A stretch of 64,000 nt of DNA from Streptomyces sp. NBC_00335. Its GTDB lineage: Bacteria; Actinomycetota; Actinomycetes; Streptomycetales; Streptomycetaceae. The translations under genes were made by a program, and so were the position numbers. The notes under the pieces are model-generated. The model was not told the origin of the DNA. It did no database searches and saw nothing but the letters and a program-made list of their open reading frames with translations. Location of the stretch: NCBI RefSeq assembly GCF_036127095.1, contig NZ_CP108006.1:1488001-1552000 (forward strand). Reading direction: 5' to 3'. Of this stretch, positions 28,656-37,800 are shown piece after piece (the stretch's first letter is position 1; each line of letters begins with the position of its first letter).

Positions 28656-29473
28656 TCAGGGCCGTCTTCTGTGATCTCGACGGGACTCTCGTGCGTCCGG
28701 ACGGTCTCGTCCTCGACGAGGACATCGACCTGCTGCGACAGGTCTCGGCGGGCGGGGCCCGTCTCGTTTTCGTGACGGGGCGCCCCTCGCGCTGTCTTTC
28801 CGACCTGCCGGCAGCCCTCAAGGAACTCTCCCTTCGGATCGTCACCTCGAACGGGGCGTCGGAAGTCGTGGACGGTCGGACGCTGATCCTCGCTCCGCTC
28901 GACGGGCAACGGGTGCGGGACTTCTGCGAGGCGCTGCGCCGGGTCGATCCGCACGTCAGCTTCGCGACGGAGTTCGAGTCCGCGTTCGGCTATGAGCCGG
29001 GATACGCCTGGTGGCCGGCCACCGATACGGGCGCGGACGGGTTCTGTGCGGACATCACGGAGCTCACCAGCAGTGTTCTGCCCATCACGAAGCTGCTCTG
29101 CCGCAGCGGGGACCTGAATGCCGGGGACTTGACCCGCAAGGCCCAGGCCCTGGGGTTCGAGGTCACCATCACCTACTCCTGCACACCGCAGGAGGGCGGA
29201 CCGGTCGAGGTGCTGTCGCCCCTCGCCTCCAAAGGACACGCGGTGCGCAGGATTCTTGAGGAGGCGGGCGTGACACCGGCCGAGGCGGTCGCCTTCGGCG
29301 ACCGGGCCAACGACATTCCGATGCTCGAATGCGTCGGTGAGGCGGTCGTGATCGGAGCCCCCGTCGAGCCTCGCCTCGCGGCCTTCCCGTGCGCGGATTC
29401 GGTCGGGACATGGCTGGCGGCCCACGACGACCGCTGGCGTACGCACCACCTGGACACCGGGGGAACAACGTGA
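28652..29473 (+). CDS. HAD-superfamily phosphatase (Cof/IIB type)
   Basis: This 273-residue protein carries HAD motif I (FCDLDGTLV, Asp8 and Asp10), motif II (VFVTGRP) and motif IV (FGDRANDIPM), with a type IIB cap between. Such enzymes dephosphorylate sugar phosphates and similar metabolites, so it could remove phosphate from a glycosylated intermediate as in mycothiol synthesis. It starts with TTG in a TTGA overlap, with GGGGGA upstream, and ends in a GTGA overlap with the exporter gene. Confidence 0.9.
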   Translation: MIRAVFCDLDGTLVRPDGLVLDEDIDLLRQVSAGGARLVFVTGRPSRCLSDLPAALKELSLRIVTSNGASEVVDGRTLILAPLDGQRVRDFCEALRRVDPHVSFATEFESAFGYEPGYAWWPATDTGADGFCADITELTSSVLPITKLLCRSGDLNAGDLTRKAQALGFEVTITYSCTPQEGGPVEVLSPLASKGHAVRRILEEAGVTPAEAVAFGDRANDIPMLECVGEAVVIGAPVEPRLAAFPCADSVGTWLAAHDDRWRTHHLDTGGTT

Positions 29474-30777
29474 AGCCCGCTCGTTCCACCACCGGCGAAA
29501 CCGGGAAGGACGCCCCCGGCGGACGCCGGTCCAGCGGGACGACGGCGTCCCTGGGAATCGCCGCAGGATGCTACGCCCTCGCCATGTCGGTGTTCGGCAC
29601 CACGCTCAGCCTGTTCCTCGCGGATGCCGTGGGTGCGGGGCCGGGGCTCATCGGCTTGTACTTCATGGGCTGCGCCGTCGCGGGCATCGGCATCAATCTG
29701 GCCATGGGTTGGCTCTCCGACCGGCTGCCCGACAGAAGGATCGCCCTCTCCTCGACCGCGCTGGCAGGGGTGGCCGGTGCGCTGGTCTTCGCCGGCGCCC
29801 GTGACTACGCCGTGGTGTTCGCCGCCGGAGCCGTCCTCCTCGGTCTCAACGAGGCCTACATCTCGCAGATGTTCGCGTACGTGAAGGAGTTCGCCGATCA
29901 CACCGGCAGAGAGGTGACCCCGTTCAGCTCCTCGGTGCGGTCCGTCTTCTCCGCCGGATGGGTGATCGGTCCGCCGGTCGGCCTCTTCCTGTTGGTCCAC
30001 GCCGGGTTCGGGCGCATGTACGCGGGCGCCGCGGGCCTGCTCCTCCTGACCGCGATCCTCGGGCGCTGGTTCCTTCCCGCCCTGCCCCCACCTCCCCGGC
30101 CGGAGCCCAGGGACAAGGCGGAGGGGCGTGGTTCGGCCCTCCGCCGCCTCGCCGCCACCGTGCCGTCCCGCTCCTGGCTCCTGCTCGGCGCGGTGACGGC
30201 GGTCAACGTCGCCAACGGGATGTACATCATCTCCATCGCCCTGTACGTGACCAAGGACCTGCACTTGTCGCCCTCCTTGGTCGGGTTGATGGCCGGAGTC
30301 TGCGCGGCGCTGGAGATCCCCCTGATGATCACGATCGGTCGGCTGGCCGATCGCATCGGGAAGATGCGGGTCGTGGCCGCCGCCGTGGTCCTCGCCGTCG
30401 TCTTCTTCAGCCTGCTGCCGATGGCGGGCTCGGCGCCCGTGCTGATCGCCCTTCAGCTGCCGAACGCCTTGTGGATCGCGGTGATCACGAGCATCCCGAT
30501 GGTGGTGGTGCAGCAAGAGGTCCCCGGCGGGACGGGCACCGTGTCCGCGCTCTACTCCTCCACCTTTCCGATCGCCCAGTTGTTGGCCGGCGCCATCACC
30601 GGAGTGGTCGCGGCGCAGGCCGGCTACCGCAGCGTCTTCTGGATCTGCGCCGGTCTGTGCGCACTCGCCGCCGTACTCCTGCTCGTGCGGAGGGCTTCGC
30701 GCGGCGCCGGGGGCGACCAGCGTTCCGGCTCGCCCGGGACGGCGGCTCAGCACTCAACGAACACGGGAGAGATCTGA
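29470..30777 (+). CDS. MFS transporter, probable exporter of the operon product
   Basis: This 435-residue membrane protein has about twelve transmembrane segments, MFS loop motifs GWLSDRLPDRR and GRLADRIGKMR, and a ~25-residue hydrophilic N-terminus. It resembles sugar/drug efflux MFS proteins. GTG 29470 overlaps the phosphatase stop. A coupled exporter suggests the operon makes a small molecule that leaves the cell. Confidence 0.87.
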   Translation: MKPARSTTGETGKDAPGGRRSSGTTASLGIAAGCYALAMSVFGTTLSLFLADAVGAGPGLIGLYFMGCAVAGIGINLAMGWLSDRLPDRRIALSSTALAGVAGALVFAGARDYAVVFAAGAVLLGLNEAYISQMFAYVKEFADHTGREVTPFSSSVRSVFSAGWVIGPPVGLFLLVHAGFGRMYAGAAGLLLLTAILGRWFLPALPPPPRPEPRDKAEGRGSALRRLAATVPSRSWLLLGAVTAVNVANGMYIISIALYVTKDLHLSPSLVGLMAGVCAALEIPLMITIGRLADRIGKMRVVAAAVVLAVVFFSLLPMAGSAPVLIALQLPNALWIAVITSIPMVVVQQEVPGGTGTVSALYSSTFPIAQLLAGAITGVVAAQAGYRSVFWICAGLCALAAVLLLVRRASRGAGGDQRSGSPGTAAQHSTNTGEI

Positions 30778-30778
30778 C

Positions 30779-31612
30779 GTGACGATTCGATTCGTATCCG
30801 TTGTCGGAGCCGACACCGGCCTGCTGGACTCCGCGATCACCCACTACCGGAGCATGGGTGTCGAGTCCTTCCACATCGCCCGGCACATCGAGTCCTTCGA
30901 CGATCCGGACTTCCGGCGCTCCCAGGACGTGGTCGCGCGCCACGGCATCTCCTTCGCCGCGGTGCACCAGGGCCCCTGGGACGAGGACCTCAACGGGTAC
31001 TTGATCTGGGCGCAGATGAGGCGCCATCCCGACGACTGGTGGGTGATCGCGGACCTCGACGAGTTCCACGTCTACGACCGACCGCTGTCCGACGTCATCG
31101 CCGCGTGCGAAGCCGGCGGCTACGACCACGTCAAGGGTGCCCTGCTGGACCGGGTGGCCGCCGACGGGAGTCTGGCAGCACTGGACCCGAACGCATCCAT
31201 CTGGACGCAGTACCCGCTCGCCGGATTCGTGACCCTGCGTCTGCCGGGAGGCGGATCGTCCAAGGTGACCCTGGCGCGCGGTGACGTACGGCTGCACCTC
31301 GGCCAGCACGGGGCCGTGGCGGGCAAGCTCATGCCCGCCGAGGAGGCTTTCCCGCAGGTCCACCATTTCAAATGGGACGACTCGGTGCTGGCCCGGCTCG
31401 TCCAGCGCGAACGGGCGTACGCGTCCGGCGACTGGCACCTGACCTACCCCGACACCGTGGACGAGTCACGCCGGATGCTCCAGCACCTGCGGGCCAACGG
31501 CGGACGCATCGACGTCACGGCCCGGGAGCTTTCACTGAGCCGTTGCGGCAGCGACTACGCGGATTACGCGGCGTGGCCGGAGCTCGTCTCCCAGCTCAAG
31601 GACATCAGGTAG
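30779..31612 (+). CDS. GT-A glycosyltransferase-like protein (GT2/GT92-like)
   Basis: This 277-residue protein has the pattern of putative glycosyltransferases with an early Arg-rich loop, the DxD-like motif in WWVIADLDEFHVY (about residue 85) and a late HHFKWDDSVLARL stretch. It differs from the GT2 enzyme encoded at 27822, so the operon carries two distinct glycosyltransferase-like proteins. The GTG start lies 1 bp after the MFS stop, with GGGAGAG upstream. It is the last gene of the operon, followed by a large hairpin. Confidence 0.75.
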   Translation: MTIRFVSVVGADTGLLDSAITHYRSMGVESFHIARHIESFDDPDFRRSQDVVARHGISFAAVHQGPWDEDLNGYLIWAQMRRHPDDWWVIADLDEFHVYDRPLSDVIAACEAGGYDHVKGALLDRVAADGSLAALDPNASIWTQYPLAGFVTLRLPGGGSSKVTLARGDVRLHLGQHGAVAGKLMPAEEAFPQVHHFKWDDSVLARLVQRERAYASGDWHLTYPDTVDESRRMLQHLRANGGRIDVTARELSLSRCGSDYADYAAWPELVSQLKDIR

Positions 31613-31628
31613 GCGGACGCAGGTCGTG

Positions 31629-31676
31629 GGGGCCTGCCCGTTGCGCACGCCGGGCGTGCGGCACCGGGCGGGCCCC
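31629..31676. terminator. Extended hairpin between convergent genes
   Basis: Outer arms GGGGCCTGCCCG and CGGGCGGGCCCC pair over 12 bp with one G-U, enclosing a second hairpin (CGCACGCC/GGCGTGCG). It fills most of the 86-bp gap between the operon end and the convergent LacI gene, so it can terminate both transcripts. Confidence 0.75.
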
Positions 31677-31698
31677 TTGCTTCGCCCAGCGGAACGGT

Positions 31699-32718
31699 TC
31701 AGGCTGAATCGCGTACGACCAGTTCGGCGTCGAAGACGATCGAAGCGGGTTCCGTGCGGGTGCCCTGGATGTGTTCCGCCAAGAGGCGTGCCATCTCAGC
31801 GGCCATCTTCTCGACGGGCTGGCGGACCGTGGTCAGCGCGGGGCGGCACGTCGCGGCGACGCTCGAGTCGTCGAAGCCGATGACGGCGACGTCCTCGGGC
31901 ACCCGCTTGCCCTGTTCGCGCAGGACCTGGCAAGCACCCTGGGCCATCAGGTCGTTCGCGGCGAACACCCCGTCCACGTCCGGATGGCCGATCAGCAACC
32001 GGGTCATGGCCGCCGCGCCGCTGTCCACCGTGAAGTTCCCCTCGGCCACCGGAACCTCGGAGATCCCCGCCGAGGTCAGCGCCGCACGGAACCCGTCGAG
32101 CCGGTCCTTGGCCGCCGGGATCGACTGGGGAGCGGAGATCGTCGCGATCCGCCGGCGGCCGCGGGCCAGGAGGTGTTCGGCGGCCAGCCGGCTTCCGTCG
32201 GCGTGGGCGAGATCGACGTAGCTGACCGCCTGCGCGGGTTCCGGACGGGCGAAGAGCACCACGGGGATCCGTGCGGCGACGAGCATCGCGGGCAGGGGAT
32301 CGCCGGCCTGGATCGACACCACCAGCGCGCCGTCGGCAGCGCCCTGGCCCAGGTAGTCCACCACCTGTTCCCTGGCGGCCCCGGACTCGGCGACCAGGAT
32401 GACCGGGTGCATCGCGTGCGCCCGCAGGTACCCCATGGCCCCGCTGACCACCCGTCCGAAGAACGGGTCGGCGAAGACGCGCGAGGCGAAGGTGTCCCCG
32501 GCGCCGGAGATGATCAGCGCAACCGTTTCCGTGCGCTGGGTCACCAGGGACCGGGCTGCCCGGTTGGGCCTGTACCCCGTCCGCTCGACCGCGTGACGGA
32601 CGAGTTCCTGGATGTCGGGATCCACGTTGCGGGTCCCGTTGACCACCCGCGACACCGTTGCCCGGGACACCCCGGCCCTGCGGGACGCCACGGCCGGTCC
32701 GGCCGGCCTCGCGAGCAC
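31699..32718 (-). CDS. LacI-family transcriptional regulator
   Basis: This 339-residue protein has the N-terminal LacI HTH (VASRRAGVSRATVSRVVNGT), the hinge region YRPNRAARSL, and a periplasmic-binding-protein-like sensor domain (TVALIISGAG, GVFAANDLMAQGA, VIGFDDSSVAATCRPALTTV). It should repress sugar genes until an oligosaccharide binds. GTG 32718 places the HTH at the usual distance from the N-terminus; the open frame extends further upstream but is not LacI-like there. It is divergent from the CBM32 gene at 32985, with an operator between them, so it is the best candidate to bind all copies of the GAGAGCGCTCTC palindrome. Confidence 0.88.
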   Translation of the reverse strand: MLARPAGPAVASRRAGVSRATVSRVVNGTRNVDPDIQELVRHAVERTGYRPNRAARSLVTQRTETVALIISGAGDTFASRVFADPFFGRVVSGAMGYLRAHAMHPVILVAESGAAREQVVDYLGQGAADGALVVSIQAGDPLPAMLVAARIPVVLFARPEPAQAVSYVDLAHADGSRLAAEHLLARGRRRIATISAPQSIPAAKDRLDGFRAALTSAGISEVPVAEGNFTVDSGAAAMTRLLIGHPDVDGVFAANDLMAQGACQVLREQGKRVPEDVAVIGFDDSSVAATCRPALTTVRQPVEKMAAEMARLLAEHIQGTRTEPASIVFDAELVVRDSA

Positions 32719-32944
32719 GGGCTCGGCGGCCCCCCGCAGGGGAGCCCGGCCTTCCCTCCGAAGGCATGGCGACCGCGGAAGTCTCCATCCGTAAAGCCAT
32801 GGTGACGGGGCGTGAGACGGCCTGCCGGACGATCCGCCCCGCACGCCCCACACGTCCACCCCCTCTCACCTCGGAACTTAATGAAAGACTAAAGAAAAGA
32901 GTGGCAAGGGCCTTGACCGGTCGATTGCGTTACGGGCAAGGTCT

Positions 32945-32958
32945 GGAGAGCGCTCTCC
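32945..32958. promoter_or_regulatory. LacI-type operator GGAGAGCGCTCTCC (copy 2)
   Basis: A perfect 14-bp palindrome lies 26 bp upstream of the CBM32/beta-helix gene, in the 266-bp region divergent from the LacI gene. TTGACC at 32913 may be the -35 of the rightward promoter, which would place the operator over the transcription start. The rest of the gap includes an AT-rich stretch (32877-32900) that may hold the leftward promoter. Confidence 0.75.
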
Positions 32959-32984
32959 CGTTTCAGGTTCGTTAAGGAGCACCA

Positions 32985-35189
32985 ATGCCTACTGGCATAC
33001 CTGTTGACGCATCGCCACGCAGACGACGTCCTCTCGCAACCCGGAGGGGGATCGCCGGGGCCGTCACCACCGCCCTCTTCGGCACCCTGCTCGCGCTCGC
33101 ACCCCCGGCCCCCGCCGCACCGGCCGAGCCGGCACTGCTCTCCCAGGGCAAGGCGGTCACGGCCTCCAGCCAGGAGCACTACGGCACCCCGGCCACCTAC
33201 GCCGTCGACGGCGACAACGGCTCCCGGTGGGCCAGTGCCTCCTCCGACGCCCAGTGGCTGCAGGTCGACCTCGGAGCCGCCGTCGAACTCGGCAAGGTCG
33301 TTCTGCGCTGGGAGGCCGCCTACGCCAAGGCCTACCGGATCGAGCTGTCGACCGACGGCACCCACTGGACCACGGCCTACTCCACGACCACCGGAGCCGG
33401 CGGCACCGAGACCGTGAACGTCACGGGCAGCGCCCGCTACGTCCGGATGCAGGGTGTGACCCGTGCCACCGGATACGGCTACTCGCTTTGGGAGTTCCAG
33501 GTGTTCGGCACGGGCGGAGGAGGCACCGGCCCGGTCCTGCCGGGCGGCGGCGACCTCGGCCCGAACGTGCACGTCGTGGATCCGTCGACCCCCGGCATCC
33601 AGGCCGAGCTGGACCGGGTCTTCCAGGAGCAGGAGTCGGCGCAGTTCGGCAGCGGCCGGCACGCCTTCCTCTTCAAGCCCGGCACGTACAACAACCTCAA
33701 CGCGCAGGTCGGCTTCTACACCCAGATCGCCGGTCTCGGCCTGCGCCCGGGCGACACCACCATCAACGGTGACGTGACGGTCGATGCGGGCTGGTTCAAC
33801 GGCAACGCCACTCAGAACTTCTGGCGCGGTGTGGAGGGTCTGACCGTCAACCCGGTCAGCGGCACCAACCGTTGGGCGGTCTCGCAGGCGTCCTCCTTCC
33901 GCCGCATGCACGTCAAGGGCTCGCTCAACCTGGCGCCGAACGGCTACGGCTGGGCCAGCGGTGGCTACATCGCCGACTCCAAGGTCGACGGCCAGGTCGG
34001 CAACTACTCGCAGCAGCAGTGGTACACCCGCGACAGCACCATCGGCGGCTGGTCCAACAGCGTGTGGAACCAGACCTTCTCCGGCGTCGAGGGCGCTCCG
34101 GCCAACGCATTCCCCGAGCCGCGTTACACCACCCTCGACACCACGCCCGTCTCCCGCGAGAAGCCCTACCTCTACGTCGACGGCAACGAGTACAAGGTGT
34201 TCGCGCCGGCCAAGCGCACCAACGCCCGCGGAACCAGCTGGGCCAACGGCACCCCGCAGGGCGATTCCGTCCCGCTCAGCCAGTTCTACGTGGTCAAGCC
34301 CGGCACCACCGCCGCCACGATCAACCAGGCGCTGGCCCAGGGCCTGAACCTCTTGTTCACGCCCGGCGTCTACCACGTCGACCAGACCATCAACGTGAAC
34401 CGCGCGAACACCATCGTGCTCGGCCTGGGCCTCGCCACGATCATCCCGGACAACGGGGTGACCGCGATGAAGGTCGCCGACGTCGACGGCGTCCGTCTCG
34501 CCGGATTCCTGATCGATGCCGGACCGGTCAACTCGCCGACCCTGCTGGAGCTCGGTCCGCAGAACTCCTCCGCCGACCACGCCGCCAACCCCACCACCGT
34601 GCAGGACGTCTACATCCGCGTCGGTGGCGCCGGCGCGGGCAAGGCGACCACCAGCGTGGTCGTGAACAGCGACGACGCCATCGTCGACCACACCTGGGTG
34701 TGGCGGGCCGACCACGGCGAGGGCGTCGGCTGGGAGACCAACCGCGCCGACTACGGGGTGCGGGTGAACGGTGACGACGTCCTGGCCACGGGCCTGTTCG
34801 TCGAGCACTTCAACAAGTACGACGTGGAGTGGTTCGGCGAGCGCGGAAAGACGGTCTTCTACCAGAACGAGAAGGCGTACGACGCGCCCAACCAGGCCGC
34901 CATCCAGAACGGCAGCACCCGCGGATACGCCGCCTACCGGGTGGACGACTCCGTCACCACCCACGAAGCCTGGGGCCTGGGCTCCTACAGCAACTACAAC
35001 GTCGATCCGACGATCATCCAGGACCACGGCTTCAAGGCCCCCGTCAAGCCGGGGGTCAAGTTCCACAGCCTCCTGACGGTGTCGCTCGGCGGCAACGGCC
35101 ACTACGCGCACGTCATCAACGACACCGGGGCGTCCACGGTCCCGGCCGGCACCTCGACGGTTCCCTCGACGGTCGTCTCCTTCCCCTGA
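32985..35189 (+). CDS. Secreted CBM32 (F5/8 type C) protein with a parallel beta-helix domain
   Basis: This 734-residue protein has an Arg-rich signal peptide (RRRRPLATRRGIAG then an Ala-rich core, possibly Tat-type) with cleavage near residue 45. A discoidin/CBM32 module follows (about 50-175, AVDGDNGSRWAS to YSLWEFQVFG), then a Gly/Pro linker and a large domain with repeats typical of a right-handed beta-helix (VRVNGDDVLATGLFVEHF). Proteins of this plan are usually labelled only as discoidin-domain proteins; some beta-helix families (for example GH55) are exo-beta-1,3-glucanases, but I cannot assign a family. AAGGAG precedes the ATG by 5 bp. The operator 26 bp upstream and glycosidase neighbours point to polysaccharide use. 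Confidence 0.75.
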   Translation: MPTGIPVDASPRRRRPLATRRGIAGAVTTALFGTLLALAPPAPAAPAEPALLSQGKAVTASSQEHYGTPATYAVDGDNGSRWASASSDAQWLQVDLGAAVELGKVVLRWEAAYAKAYRIELSTDGTHWTTAYSTTTGAGGTETVNVTGSARYVRMQGVTRATGYGYSLWEFQVFGTGGGGTGPVLPGGGDLGPNVHVVDPSTPGIQAELDRVFQEQESAQFGSGRHAFLFKPGTYNNLNAQVGFYTQIAGLGLRPGDTTINGDVTVDAGWFNGNATQNFWRGVEGLTVNPVSGTNRWAVSQASSFRRMHVKGSLNLAPNGYGWASGGYIADSKVDGQVGNYSQQQWYTRDSTIGGWSNSVWNQTFSGVEGAPANAFPEPRYTTLDTTPVSREKPYLYVDGNEYKVFAPAKRTNARGTSWANGTPQGDSVPLSQFYVVKPGTTAATINQALAQGLNLLFTPGVYHVDQTINVNRANTIVLGLGLATIIPDNGVTAMKVADVDGVRLAGFLIDAGPVNSPTLLELGPQNSSADHAANPTTVQDVYIRVGGAGAGKATTSVVVNSDDAIVDHTWVWRADHGEGVGWETNRADYGVRVNGDDVLATGLFVEHFNKYDVEWFGERGKTVFYQNEKAYDAPNQAAIQNGSTRGYAAYRVDDSVTTHEAWGLGSYSNYNVDPTIIQDHGFKAPVKPGVKFHSLLTVSLGGNGHYAHVINDTGASTVPAGTSTVPSTVVSFP

Positions 35190-35206
35190 GACGCCGTCCC
35201 TCCCCA

Positions 35207-35233
35207 CCGGCTCCGGTGACCCACCGGAGCCGG
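35207..35233 (+). terminator. Hairpin terminator after the CBM32/beta-helix gene
   Basis: A perfect 12-bp inverted repeat (CCGGCTCCGGTG / CACCGGAGCCGG) with a 3-nt loop, 17 bp after the stop codon. Confidence 0.8.
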
Positions 35234-35450
35234 GCCGACTCCCCGGGCCCGGTTTCCGCCCTGCCGCCGCGGCCCGGGGGTTCCACCGCCCGACCGGCCT
35301 CCGCTGACCCGACGGAGCCGGGCTCTACTCCCCTGGGCTGGGTGAACCGGTCTCCCCGCCCCGGCCCAGGGGCCCTGAGCACACCGACCAGCCCGGCATT
35401 CCCGGCCGGAGCGAGGCCCGAGCACCTGGCAGGGCCGTGCCCGACGACAC

Positions 35451-35464
35451 AGAGAGCGCTGTCG
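35451..35464. promoter_or_regulatory. Degenerate LacI-type operator (copy 3)
   Basis: AGAGAGCGCTGTCG matches the perfect 14-bp palindrome at 11 of 14 positions and keeps the central GAGAGCGCT. It lies 65 bp upstream of the two-CBM32 glycosidase gene. It is weaker than the other three copies and is called mainly from position. Confidence 0.45.
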
Positions 35465-35529
35465 CGCGGGCGAGGCGCCCCCACGGGAGAGCTGGTCAGT
35501 CCCCACCGCCATTGACACCAGGAGCCGCA

Positions 35530-37710
35530 ATGTTCCCCCATCCCCCCTCCACCAGCACCCCACCCCGCCGCCGCACGCGCGGCGCGGCCGCCCTCGTCAC
35601 GCTCGGAGCGCTCTTCGCGTCCTCGCTGGCCCTTGCCTCCGCTCCCACCGCGGTGGCCGCGGAGACCCTCCTCTCCCAGGGCAAGACGGCCACCGCCTCC
35701 TCGAGCGAGGGCGAGGCCTATTCCGCGGCCGCCGCGTTCGACGGAAACCTCACCGGCACCCGCTGGGCCAGCCAGTGGCGCGATGCCGAGTGGATCCAGG
35801 TGGACCTGGGTGCGAGCCGCAGCCTCAGCCGCGTCGTCCTCACCTGGGAGGGTGCGTTCGGCAAGAACTACGAGATCCAGGTCTCGGACGACGGAACGAA
35901 CTGGCGCACCGCCAAGTCCGTCACCGGCAGCGACGGCGGCATCGACGAGATCGCCATCTCCGGCAGCGGCCGCTACGTGCGGATGAACGGCCTGGTCCGC
36001 TCCGGCGGCTACGGCTACTCCCTCTGGGAGTTCCAGGTCTACGGCACCACCTCGGTGGAACCCCCGGCCCAGGGCGCCGTGCGCGTGGCCGGATCGCAGG
36101 GCAACTGGCAGCTGACCGTCGGCGGGCAGCCGTACACGGTCAAGGGCCTCACCTGGGGCCCGTCCTTCGCCGACGCCCCGAAGTACATGCCCGACGTGAA
36201 GTCCATGGGCGTCAACACCATCCGCACCTGGGGCACGGACGCGTCGAGCAAGCCCCTGCTCGACACGGCCGCCGCCAACGGCGTCCGGGTCATCAACGGA
36301 TTCTGGCTGCAGCCCGGCGGCGGCCCCGGCTCCGGCGGCTGCGTCAACTACGTGACCGACGCCGCGTACAAGAGCAACATGCTCACCGAGTTCGCCAAGT
36401 GGGTCGACACCTACAAGTCGCACCCGGCCACGCTCATGTGGAACGTCGGCAACGAATCCGTCCTCGGCCTTCAGAACTGCTACAGCGGCACCGAGCTGGA
36501 GGCGCAGCGCAACGCCTACACCACGTTCGTGAACGACGTCGCCAAGAAGATCCACACCATCGACCCGGACCACCCGGTCACCTCGACCGACGCCTGGACG
36601 GGCGCGTGGCCGTACTACAAGCGCAACGCCCCGGACCTCGACCTGTACTCGATGAACTCCTACGGAGACATCTGCGGGGTCAAGCAGGACTGGGTGGACG
36701 GCGGCTACAACAAGCCCTACATCATCACCGAGACCGGACCGGCCGGCGAGTGGGAGGTGCCGAACGACGCCAACGGCATCCCCGACCAGAAGACCGACGT
36801 CCAGACCGCCGAGGGATACACCACCGCCTGGAACTGCATCACCGGTCACCAGGGCGTCGCCCTGGGCGCCACGATGTTCCACTACGGCATCGAGCACGAC
36901 TTCGGCGGCATCTGGTTCAACCTGCTGCCCGACGGGCTCAAGAGGCTGTCGTACTACGCGGTGAAGAAGGCGTACACCGGGTCGACCGCGGGCGACAACA
37001 CGCCGCCGGTCATCAGCAACATGGTCGTCGACAAGGCCTCCAACGCGCCGGCCGGCGGTGAGTTCACCGTCCGCGCCAACATCAGTGACCCCCAGAACGA
37101 CCCCCTGACGTACAAGGTCTTCCTCAGCGGCAACTACGCGAACGGCGACAAGCGTCTGGTCGAGGCCCAGTGGCGCTCCACGGGCAACGGGACCTTCGCG
37201 GTCACCGCTCCCGAGAAGCTCGGCGTCTGGAAGGTCTACATCCAGGCCGAGGACGGCCGCGGCAACCTGGGCATCGAGACCAAGTCCGTGAAGGTCGTCG
37301 CCCCGCCCGTCAGCGGCACCAACATCGCCCTGAACAAGCCCGCCACCGCTTCCTCTTCGCAGGCCTCCTACGGCGACTGCCCCTGCCCCGCCGGCAACGC
37401 CACCGACGGCAACACCACCACCCGCTGGGCCAGCGACTGGAGCGACCCCCAGTGGATCTCGGTGGACCTCGGTGCTTCCAAGGCGATCCGCACCCTGCAG
37501 CTGGTGTGGGACCCCGCCTACGCCAAGTCCTACGAGGTACAGCTCTCCGACGACGGCACCAACTGGCGCACCGTCCACTCCACCACGACCGGCAACGGTG
37601 ACATCGACACGATCAACGTGTCGGCCAACGCCCGCCACGTACGACTGAACCTGACCGCGCGCGGCACCGGCTGGGGCTACTCCCTGCACGAGTTCGGCAT
37701 CTACAGCTGA
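35530..37710 (+). CDS. Secreted glycoside hydrolase (clan A TIM barrel) flanked by two CBM32 modules
   Basis: This 726-residue protein has a signal peptide to about residue 44, a CBM32/discoidin module (about 48-172), a catalytic barrel (about 182-480), a short beta domain and a second CBM32 module (about 590-726). In the barrel, E309 in NVGNES fits the acid/base and E401 in IITETG the nucleophile of retaining clan A enzymes (GH2/GH5/GH72-like); the exact family and substrate are not assignable by eye. Both CBM32 modules end in GYSL-EF, as in the neighbouring gene. AGGAG lies 5 bp before the ATG. Confidence 0.8.
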   Translation: MFPHPPSTSTPPRRRTRGAAALVTLGALFASSLALASAPTAVAAETLLSQGKTATASSSEGEAYSAAAAFDGNLTGTRWASQWRDAEWIQVDLGASRSLSRVVLTWEGAFGKNYEIQVSDDGTNWRTAKSVTGSDGGIDEIAISGSGRYVRMNGLVRSGGYGYSLWEFQVYGTTSVEPPAQGAVRVAGSQGNWQLTVGGQPYTVKGLTWGPSFADAPKYMPDVKSMGVNTIRTWGTDASSKPLLDTAAANGVRVINGFWLQPGGGPGSGGCVNYVTDAAYKSNMLTEFAKWVDTYKSHPATLMWNVGNESVLGLQNCYSGTELEAQRNAYTTFVNDVAKKIHTIDPDHPVTSTDAWTGAWPYYKRNAPDLDLYSMNSYGDICGVKQDWVDGGYNKPYIITETGPAGEWEVPNDANGIPDQKTDVQTAEGYTTAWNCITGHQGVALGATMFHYGIEHDFGGIWFNLLPDGLKRLSYYAVKKAYTGSTAGDNTPPVISNMVVDKASNAPAGGEFTVRANISDPQNDPLTYKVFLSGNYANGDKRLVEAQWRSTGNGTFAVTAPEKLGVWKVYIQAEDGRGNLGIETKSVKVVAPPVSGTNIALNKPATASSSQASYGDCPCPAGNATDGNTTTRWASDWSDPQWISVDLGASKAIRTLQLVWDPAYAKSYEVQLSDDGTNWRTVHSTTTGNGDIDTINVSANARHVRLNLTARGTGWGYSLHEFGIYS

Positions 37711-37772
37711 ACGCGTGACGGCGCGGCCCTGACGGGTCCGTCCGCCCTCGCGGGGCTGCCGCCCCCATGACT

Positions 37773-37798
37773 CTCCGGCCGCCCGGCGGCGGCCGGAG
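37773..37798 (+). terminator. Hairpin terminator 1 after the two-CBM32 glycosidase
   Basis: An 11-bp perfect stem (CTCCGGCCGCC / GGCGGCCGGAG) with a 4-nt loop. Confidence 0.7.
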
Positions 37799-37800
37799 AA

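Larger units (their letters stand above)
35190..35529. other. 340-bp intergenic region without a gene
   Basis: It contains a terminator hairpin at its left end and a degenerate LacI-type operator near its right end. The middle is very GC-rich with short repeats of GGAGCCGGGC but no supported open frame. Confidence 0.7.

Noticed and set aside
22363..31612. Interpretation of the nine-gene operon as a phage-defence system
   Set aside because: A nucleoside hydrolase, Nudix enzyme and RarA-like domain could suggest this, but there is no nuclease, reverse transcriptase, TIR or other effector, and the exporter, deacetylase and ligase fit small-molecule biosynthesis better.
32889..35207. A 772-codon minus-strand open frame opposite the CBM32/beta-helix gene
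   Set aside because: Composition is typical of antisense shadows (Val/Gly/Asp-rich, no domains), and the plus strand has a signal peptide, a CBM32 module and a good ribosome site.
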